This document shows positions 55,581 to 64,000 of a stretch of 64,000 nucleotides of DNA, piece by piece. How positions within the stretch are numbered: the first letter of the stretch is position 1; the number at the start of each line of letters is the position of its first letter. Origin of the DNA: Nansenia antarctica. Its lineage: Eukaryota; Chordata; Actinopteri; Argentiniformes; Microstomatidae. The notes beneath the pieces were generated by a model. That model was given only the letters and a program-made list of their open reading frames with translations, was not told where the DNA came from and made no database searches. The position numbers and the translations under genes were made by a program. Where the stretch lies: contig OZ022339.1 in NCBI GenBank assembly GCA_963989245.1, forward strand, positions 93,051,142 through 93,115,141, written 5' to 3'.

Positions 55581-58157
55581 CATTGTGGGAGGCAGGTCAG
55601 TTGTGTTTAATGGAGAAGCGTTTCTGAAAATACGGTACATACGGGTAAGATACAAATGCGTGCCATCCTGTACCGTCCCGGTCTGGTCAATGGAGAAGCG
55701 CCATTAGGGTCTCTGTCCTGTCTAAGATGGGGAAGTGTGTTTGGTGACTGGTCCACACCCTCTGGCAGCGGACAGCCATTTCAGGAGGTATTTCAATGTT
55801 TTGGACCAAAGTGCTTTCCAGACAGGTCACTACAATCATATTGCAGCTGCTTACCTCTGAGATAAAGCTTGGTGGTAAATACAGAGTTGGTGTAAGACTT
55901 TGATAACTATACATTTGATTCCATTGCTGTCACAACCCCTCCTGAAACCTGCTAATTGGGTGGTTTTTGCTTGTTCTCTGAAAAGAGGGGGGGGGGGGGG
56001 TGGGTAGAGATTTAGTAGTGTGAAGAGCACACACAACTCACAGACTCCTCAAAGGCTCACAGACTCCTCTTTTGACTTTTTTGGGGGGGCTCTGGGAAAA
56101 GCAGAGTTGTCAAAGCAATGATTATATTTTAAACTTTTTAAACTTTGACTGCCTTTTTGGTCTGCTGATGCATTTATTCAGCATTTGCATTTGAATTGTG
56201 TAGATATTATTCATTGCATGCTTCAAACACAAATCCTCTGATAGTGATTCATTATGGAGGTATTAGGATAATTTGATATAATAAATGATAGTGAGAGAAC
56301 AGTGAAGTTAATACTAAACATTTTAGAATACTAAAACTGTATGTTGCACATTGTAGATGCAACTGCTTTCAATCAAAATAGTGAAGATTAATTGTTTATT
56401 AAATAAACAAAAACATGTTTTGCACAGATTTGAGTGTGTGGATGTTGCATTTTGCACTCTAGATGCAACTGCTTTGAAATGACTGCCAGCATCATAGGAA
56501 ATACTTTGGGAGGGGACACATTCATTGACCAAATCCAGTGCTGTTGTGAAACCTGCGTAATGTCAGGGTCTTAACAGTGATGGACAGTACATTTGCAAAG
56601 GCTCTTCATGAGATGAGGTATAAAGAACACATCTCTTATTCTGTGAGATTAGATTTCAAGATTATATATTTCCATATATATATATATATATACTGTATAT
56701 ATAATTCAAATATACTGTAACCTATCAGCTTTAAAGCTTATAATCATCTGTGACTGAAGTTTAAAAAATGGCACGATTGGTATTACTCCAGTGCAGGCAA
56801 TACTTTCTAAACTTCTGAGTGCTAGCATGTCAAAACAAAGCAGGTAGGAGAGCTTCCAGATGGCTACCAGTCAGACATTGTTATATGGCAACAGACCATC
56901 TCTTAAGATCATATATTTACGAGGGGAGATTCAGGTGTGGTGCTGAAGGCTGATATTTCACCATTGGACTCAGATCCATTGTTGGGATCCAAAGTGAATG
57001 TTATGAAAACGTTCAGTTTAAAATTAAATGATTAATAGCCACACAGTCTGAACTATCCATTCTGTGAGCGAAGTTAAATATTTTATTAGCATCTTCCCTT
57101 AGCGTTCATTGAAGCTAAGTGTAGGAAGCCTAGCTCTTCTCTCTGGCACACTTTTCACACCATGAATAAAATAGTATGGCCCTTACTTGGGTATGCAACA
57201 AAAAGAAACGTCAGGATTATTTTTGCAACGATTTCAAACTGAGCTTTTTGGTATGAAAATGATCCCCCCAAAAAAGTAATAATGTAGCAGCTCAACTCAA
57301 ATGACTAGGTTCTCAGGTGGATTACACTCAGGAAAGTACACAAGACTAATGTGTAACAGATCTGCAATGTATGGGTCACAATGTTATTTACAGTGTTGGT
57401 GTTTGTGCTGCCGCTGTGTCTAGGACTATAATACTTGGATGTTGTCTCCGATGGGGGTGATCCCTCCATTTATCTTTATTTTGTTTTGTTTGTGTTTTTG
57501 TTTTTTGTAATAAAAAAAAAAGAGAAAGAACATTCTCTGTTATTGTTTATGGACTGCATAACAAAGTGCAAAACTAGTTTTCTACTATTACATGGGACAA
57601 TAACCTCCCCCACGGATACTAGTAGTTGTTGCTATGTCCTGTTGTGTACATGTCTCTGTGAAATTCAATAAAAAAATATTAACCATAAAAAAAAGACGGT
57701 TCTCTAGATCTGTCCTATACTGTAGCTGCGAGCAGGGTCTAAGCTATGTCACCACATGTGTACAAAATTACCATGATGTGTTTTGAGTGACCTCTATAGA
57801 GGTTTTTTGGGGGGGTTTCTGAGTGGGGCAGTGACACTCATATTTGTCATTTTATTGGATAGAGATAGTGAAGACAGACAGGAAAGTAAGGAGAAGAGAG
57901 CATGTCAGCAGGGCCAGATTCAAACCCATGCTGACATTGGGCATATTATGTGTGCACTGTAGACTGGACCAACCCACTGTAGACTGGACAACCCCAGACC
58001 AAATCCAAGGTGAGCAGTAGATTATAGATTCGGACTCCTGTAAATAACACAAACTTCATCATATTAATATCCAGGCTAGACTATTATTTCTATAGTGGAG
58101 AAAATGTGCGGTGGAGAGATTTGAATCTTTCACTTTTAAAGGGAGGGAGGAATTACT
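55581..58157. other. Intergenic with minor repeats
   Basis: No gene recognised. About 56400-56480 resembles 51855-51925 (gatttgagtgtgtggatgtt), a dispersed repeat. About 57420-57690 ends gaaattcaataaaaaaatat and may be an L1 3' end. About 57840-57960 has a SINE-like look with a B-box-like gattcaaaccc. A G run lies at 55986-55999. Confidence 0.4.
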
Positions 58158-58985
58158 CTTAATGATAGAATGAACATGTATTTAATGATAGAATGAACAT
58201 GTATTTAATGATAGAATGAACATGTATTTAATGATAGAATGAACATGTATTTAATGATAGAATGAACATGTATTTAGTTAGTTTAGTAACATGTATTTAA
58301 TGATAGAATGAACATGTATTTAATGATAGAAGAAACATGAATTTAATGATAGAATGAACATGTATTTAATGATAGAATGAACATGTATTTAATGATAGAA
58401 TGAACATGTATTTAATGATTGAATGAACATGTATTTAATGATAGAATGAACATGTATTTAGTTAGTTTAGTAACATGTATTTAATGATAGAATGAACATG
58501 TATTTAATGATAGAATGAACATGTATTTAATGATAGAATGAACTTGTATTTAATGATAGAATGAACATGTATTTAATGATAGAATGAACATGTATTTAAT
58601 GATAGAATGAACATGTATTTAATGATAGAAGGAACATGTATTTAATGATAGAAGAAACATGTATTTAATGATAGAATGAACATGTATTTAATGATAGAAT
58701 GAACATGTATTTAATGATAGAATGAACATGTATTTAATGATAGAAGTAACATGTATTTAGTTAGTTTAGTAACATGTATTTAATGATAGAATGAACATGT
58801 ATTTAATGATAGAATGAACATGTATTTGATGATAGAATGAACATGTATTTAATGATAGAATGAACATGTATTTAATGATAGAAGGAACATGTATTTAATG
58901 ATAGAATGAACATGTATTTAATGATAGAATGAACATGTATTTAATGATAGAAGTAACATGTATTTAGTTAGTTTAGTAACATGTA
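58158..58985. repeat. 23-bp minisatellite, about 35 units, with a periodic variant
   Basis: Basic unit aatgatagaatgaacatgtat plus tt. A different 23-bp unit (agttagtttagtaacatgta plus ttt) occurs four times, near 58276, 58459, 58759 and 58965, 8, 13 and 9 units apart. Noncoding. Confidence 0.95.
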
Positions 58986-59599
58986 TATCGTGGTGCAACA
59001 TAGTGTTGTTGTCCTTGTAGCTCTAACATCTCTTGTGTGTCACTCCAGCAGCGTGGCTCGTCAATGCAGCTTCGCCCATCGCATCAAGTTTGATCCATTT
59101 GCCTTAGCAGGCTTTGCATCGGGCCATATGTAGGTTCAGTGAATCTTTAATAATCCTTTGCTTGTGAATGTCTTTAGTGAGCCACACATCCTGACATGTA
59201 CATTTGCCAGGCATAGCTACAGCTGCTTGCTGCCGCTTAACCTGAGACATGCAGACAGTGTAACGGAGCATATTTACTAACATTACGTTCACAAGAATTT
59301 AGTTAGAGAGTCTCCCTCTCTAAAACAAAACAACAATTGAGAGAGAGGGAAATTCAAGCACTTTCAAGGACCCATGTCTATTTTTCAAAACTTGCAGGAA
59401 CCCTGCATTTTGATCATGATGATATTTTGATGATATCATATTATTTTCGAGGGCTTTAATGCTTTAATCATCAGAATGAGAGATGAATACATATGGGGCT
59501 TTTTAATATTATTATTTGTATTATTATCATTGTTTTTAATAATTTTCTTTGGTTAAAAATGGAGCTCCTGAGATCAGAATGTTCAGAAAACATGCACTA

Positions 59600-59634
59600 T
59601 GACGTCATAATCATAACAGTCGAGAGGACGTCAC
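59600..59634. promoter_or_regulatory. CRE-like sites upstream of the tandem-exon gene
   Basis: A full palindromic TGACGTCA at 59600-59607 and a GACGTCAC at 59627-59634. Both lie about 100 bp before the end of the presumed 5' UTR exon, whose donor is at 59726 (gcaag|gtaag). CREB/ATF factors bind such sites; use here is inferred. Confidence 0.5.
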
Positions 59635-60119
59635 AATCAAATGTCTGCTACAGAAGCCGGCGCCCAGTTTATCAGGCCAGTTTAACTTCGGTATGAGAAG
59701 GTGCAACACGCATGACACAAGCAAGGTAAGCCTGTGTTAGCTACTTGTCAAAGTCTATGGGCGTGTAATATTAGTGATATTATTAATGTCTAGCTAGCTA
59801 GCCTGCCCTGTACTCACTGTGATATTAATGTGGAACATAGAAAGGAAGTGGGATGACCTTACTTTGCCTTTGTAGAATCCAATTGATAAATCTTCAAGCC
59901 TTAAGTTCAAGCCCTCAAACATGTGTATGAAGCATATGCATCTCTGTAACTGATGTGGCTATTGGAACTTGTATTCCACTCAGATGGGCAACGTCAGTCA
60001 CTTTTGAAGTTCAAACAGCCTCACAGTCATCCATGAACTCATAGGGGACAAGTAATTCTATAATAATAATAATATATAAATATAAAATACATAATTTCAC
60101 ATTCTCTTTCCTTGTTCAG

Positions 60120-60343
60120 AAATGCCAAATAAAAAGAAGAGTCAGGGAGGTCAGGGAGTTTTTAATTTTGAAGAAGCTTGGAGGTTGGAAAATGAGTCAG
60201 ACTCAGATGAGGAGATCACCTTAACCAAAGCCATGAATGCCGCCCCCATCATGGCCGCCCCCATCATGGCCGCCCCCATCATGGCCGCCCCCAGGGACAA
60301 CAACAAGGCCCAGACAGCAGCCAGCCTGGAGGACCAACCCAGT

Positions 60344-60398
<55 letters not shown>

Positions 60399-62309
60399 TG
60401 AGTAGAGATCAACGTGGGTCTTGTGCGTAAATTACCAGAGAGTCTTGAATTACAGATTTGCACATAAAAAATTTAGACAAGTAAAAGTCTATGGGCTTGA
60501 CGGCCTGACTGTATTCATAGGATTGTTGTAACTGTATAGGTTACATGATTAACTTTATAGGTTACATGATTGATTAATATGTTACATGATTGACAATTAA
60601 AAGAGATTGATTAATATATATTACATAACATAAAGAAGTACATTTCTTTTGTATTGGCTAACAATAGGTAGAACTGCAGGTCCCAGGAGGCCTTGCGGCA
60701 AGACGTCATGGAAGTTGACAGTTTAGTTTGTTGGTTTTGAGAAATGCAAATTGTAACGTCCAGAATTAAAGTGAATATCCAATAGCTCTTTTATTGTTTG
60801 AAAGTGATCAAAAGTGTTGGCCAACAGATTTTTTATATAAAGAAGCTTTCGCTTTACAACCCGACTTCCTAGCCATCATTTTTTGAGGTAGAAATACTAC
60901 AAGGATATGGCTTTTTGCCACGTTGCACCTGTTGTCATGACAACTGATGCTTCAATCATAATGTCGCGCAATATCAACAGTCAGTCACTTTTGAAGTTCA
61001 AACAGCCTCACAGTCATCCATGAACTAATAGGGTAAACTCACAAGTAATTATATTATAATAATATATACATCTAAAATTTTCACATTCTCTTCCTTGTTT
61101 TTCATATTGTAGCCATGAGCAGGAGGACTGGGAGGAAGCATGAGGATAGAGGGGACAGACCTGTAACTGTAAGTGTAACCATCACCATTAGCACATTATA
61201 TGCAGTTATATCAGTTTTGTGTAACCATGTAGCCATGAATGATGCCACACCTCCTCTGTTCTGCTCCTGCAGCAGGTCTGCTCGGGTGACGAGGCCACCA
61301 ATGTCTCTGTGGCCACGGTTGCCCCCATCATGGCCGCCCCCGAGGACAACCAGGTCCAGGGAGCAGCCCCCCTCCTAGAGGTCCAGGCTGAACCCGAGGC
61401 CACCTCTGCCTCTATGGCCATGGCTGCCCCTGCGGACAACCAGCCCAAGGCTTCATATGCCAATGTGGCCAAGGTAGGCATCCCACAGGTAGAGGCACTC
61501 CAGAGAGAAGCCAGCCAGGCCAAGAGAGCAGTAGTAGCCCAGGCCCAGAGAGCTGCCCACACAGCAGCCCAGAAAGCAGCCCGTACCCAGAGAGAGGCCC
61601 AGAGTCCCACAGCAGTCAACTGGGCCCAGGGTGAAGCCGAGAGAGCAGCCCGACAGGCCCAGAGAGCAAAAGAGATACTGGCCCAGGCCCAGACAGCAGC
61701 CCAGGCCCTGACAGCAGCCCCACAGGACCAGAGAGCAGCCCAGGACCTGAGAGAAGCCCAGGACCAGATAGTAGTCCAGGCCCTGAGAGCAGCCCAGACA
61801 GCAGACGAGAGAGCAGCCCGTACCTGGAGAGAAGCCCAGAGTCCCAAAGCAGACCCATGGACCCAGAGGGAAGCCAAGAAAGCAGCCCGATGGGCCGAGA
61901 AAACAGCCCAGGACCTGAGAGCAGCCCGACAGGCCCAGAAAGCAGTCGAGAGACTGGCCCAGGCCCAGACAGCAGCCCCACAGGGAGCAGCCCCACAGGT
62001 CCAGAGAGCAGCCCCCCTGGGAGCAGCCCAGAGCGCAGCCCCACAGGTCCAGAGCGCAGCCCAGGCTTCATATGCTTCTGTGGAGAAGGTAAGACCCACC
62101 CCATGTCAGGAGACATGTGCAATGTGCAATATACAGTAGTACAAAGGTAGTAATGTACATCAGTAGTGCAAAGGTTATAGAGTGATCACATTAACCAGGG
62201 ATGAGCAGCCATTATTAAGTATTGTCATTGTCATCATAGTGTAGGCATTTTCCATTGTCATATCTATAGTATCCTAAGGTGGGGGGGGGGGGGTACTGAG
62301 AGTCATAGT

Positions 62310-62344
<35 letters not shown>

Positions 62345-63024
62345 GGGGGCAATAGTTCAGTGGGGTATGTGGAGGGGGGGATTGTTTATCAGAGTGATAG
62401 CTCTGTTATCTCCATCTGGGAGTTTCAAAGGACTATGGTACTGTATTTGATAACTGCCCACTCACCCTATTTAGGATTGCTAAAAATAGACAATACACAA
62501 AGATGAGGGGAGACAACTGACTGGTTTTATTCTCAGAAAAGACAAGGGACCCCTCTTGCCAAATACATTTGAGATTGCACCTTAAGTGTGTTCACTGTAT
62601 GTCCACAGGAGTGTAAAGAGGCCCAGGCTGCCCTGCTGTTGGAGGCAAACCAAAGAAAGGCGGAGCAAGAGCTCTACATGGCAGAGAAGGCCCGAGTGGC
62701 AGAAGAAAGAAAGGAAGAACAAGGGGTCTGGAAGAGGGAGATGGAGGAAGTCCAGGCCAGGTACATGGCAGCCCAGGCTTCATATGCTTCTGTGGAGAAG
62801 GTAAGACCCACCCCATGTCAGGAGACATGTGCAATGTGCAATGTGCAATATACAGTAGTACAAAGGTAGTAATGTACATCAGTAGTGCAAAGGTTATAGA
62901 GTGATCACATTAACCAGGGATGAGCAGCCATTATTAAGTATTGTCATTGTCATCATAGTGTAGGCATTTTCCATTGTCTATAGTATCCTAAGGTGGGGGG
63001 GGGGGGGGTACTGAGAGTCATAGT

Positions 63025-63077
<53 letters not shown>

Positions 63078-63620
63078 GGGGGCAATAGTTCAGTGGGGTA
63101 TGTGGAGGGGTGGATTGTTTATCAGAGTGATAGCTCTGTTATCTCCATCTGGAAGTTTCAAAGGACTATGGTACTGTATTTGATAACTGCCCACTCACCC
63201 TATTTAGGATTGCTAAAAATAGACAATACACAAAGATGAGGGGAGACAACTGACTGGTTTTATTCTCAGAAAAGACAAGGGACCCCTCTTGCCAAATACA
63301 TTTGAGATTGCACCTTAAGTGTGTTCACTGTATGTCCACAGGAGTGTAAAGAGGCCCAGGCTGCCCTGCTGTTGGAGGCGAACCAAAGAAAGGCGGAGCA
63401 AGAGCTCTACATGGCAGAGAAGGCCCGAGTGGCAGAAGAAAGAAAGGAAGAACAAGGGGTCTGGAAGAGGGAGATGGAGGAAGCCCAGGCCAGGTACATG
63501 GCAGAGAAGGCCCGAGTGGCAGAAGAAAGAAAGGAAGAACAAGGGGTCTGGAAGAGGGAGATGGAGGAAGTCCAGGCCAGGTACATGGCAGCCCAGGCTT
63601 CATATGCTTCTGTGGAGAAG
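60120..63620 (+). CDS. Tandem-exon coiled-coil protein, at least five coding exons, continues past the window
   Basis: Coding exons: 60120-60346 (ATG 60122), 61113-61168, 61273-62088, 62609-62800, 63342-63620, each with GT-AG borders and consistent phase (first junction phase 1, the rest phase 0). A noncoding first exon probably ends at 59725. The protein begins MPNKKKSQGGQGVFNFEEAW, then an acidic stretch and an AAPIM repeat. Exon 4 is a long Ala/Gln-rich heptad-like region (QRAAQDLREAQDQ). Exons 5 and 6 repeat ECKEAQAALLLEANQRKAEQ and end ASYASVEK. No enzyme or known domain was seen; a structural or scaffold role is only a guess. The next unit is expected just past the window end. Confidence 0.7.
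60345..60394. repeat. (GT)n microsatellite overlapping the first coding exon's donor
   Basis: About 24 GT units follow directly on the exon end, so the splice donor is itself the start of the microsatellite and repeat length may affect its use. Confidence 0.75.
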
Positions 63621-63840
63621 GTAAGACCCACCCCATGTCAGGAGACATGTGCAATGTGCAATATACAGTAGTACAAAGGTAGTAATGTACATCAGTAGTG
63701 CAAAGGTTATAGAGTGATCACATTAACCAGGGATGAGCAGCCATTATTAAGTATTGTCATTGTCATCATAGTGTAGGCATTTTCCATTGTCTATAGTATC
63801 CTAAGGTGGGGGGGGGGGGGGGGGTACTGAGAGTCATAGT

Positions 63841-63889
<49 letters not shown>

Positions 63890-64000
63890 GGGGGCAATAG
63901 TTCAGTGGGGTATGTGGAGGGGTGGATTGTTTATCAGAGTGATAGCTCTGTTATCTCCATCGGGGAGTTTCAAAGGACTATGGTACTGTATTTGATAACT
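62089..64000 (+). repeat. Tandem duplication of about 0.73 kb: intron + exon units
   Basis: The same intron sequence follows the donors at 62089, 62801 and 63621. It contains in order caatgtgcaatatacagtag, a G run, a GT run and agacaactgactggtttta. The second exon has an additional 29-residue duplication. Units are nearly identical, so the amplification is recent. Confidence 0.95.

Noticed and set aside
57840..57990. tRNA-derived SINE
   Set aside because: There is a B-box-like motif but no convincing A-box, tail or TSD, so it is noted only as SINE-like.
58158..58985. CRISPR-like regular repeats (also 29678-29925 and 41178-41437)
   Set aside because: The repeats touch directly without spacers and the DNA is eukaryotic; these are minisatellites.
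61206..62099. 297-codon minus-strand frame
   Set aside because: Antisense of the Ala/Gln-rich exon 61273-62088; its repetitive codons keep the other strand open, and the plus frame has proper splice sites.

Overview
The window looks like vertebrate, almost certainly teleost, nuclear DNA. Genes are split by introns with GT-AG borders. The transposon load is typical of fish: hAT, piggyBac, BEL/Pao, L2-, L1- and Rex1-type LINEs. Microsatellites and minisatellites are abundant, and there is a 200-N assembly gap (48291-48490). There are no bacterial operons. All calls come from reading the sequence; family names rest on remembered motifs, not on searches.

Layout. (1) 1-5702, minus strand: a six-exon host gene with a PHF20-type Tudor domain, a BET-type extraterminal (ET/NET) domain and an acidic Ser-rich tail running off the window. 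Its 3.3-kb intron holds shuffled extra copies of its own small exons. (2) 5779-6649: a truncated copy of three exons of the gene at 38.9-43.8 kb. (3) 7907-19442: a degraded hAT transposon (8-bp TSD) carrying an apparently intact BEL/Pao retrotransposon (9268-17566) in its transposase intron. The BEL/Pao LTRs differ at one visible base, so this insertion is young. (4) 20271-25850: a truncated and a near full-length L2-clade LINE. (5) 27160-36713: an L1 with a 15-bp TSD, itself holding a piggyBac element whose five-exon transposase reads open throughout.

(6) 26.9-43.8 kb, minus strand: remains of one or two host or transposon-derived genes with a KDZ-like segment and a Ulp1/C48 protease domain. 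They are cut by the L1, a hAT MITE (37419-38056), a second hAT (39767-40750) and a LINE fragment (43815-45720). (7) 46.9-51.75 kb, plus strand: nested LINE fragments, a non-autonomous hAT (47664-49312) with a possible captured terminal exon, and a 5'-truncated L2. (8) 51950-55580, minus strand: a Rex1-like LINE. (9) 58.16-58.98 kb: a 23-bp minisatellite. (10) 59.6 kb to the window end, plus strand: a host gene with a CRE-bearing upstream region and tandemly amplified, frame-preserving coiled-coil exons.

The host genes do not form an obvious pathway. The main themes are local exon duplication, in three separate genes, and layered transposon insertion that can be ordered in time. The best candidates for something undescribed are the Tudor-ET gene, the KDZ/Ulp1 gene and the tandem-exon coiled-coil gene.
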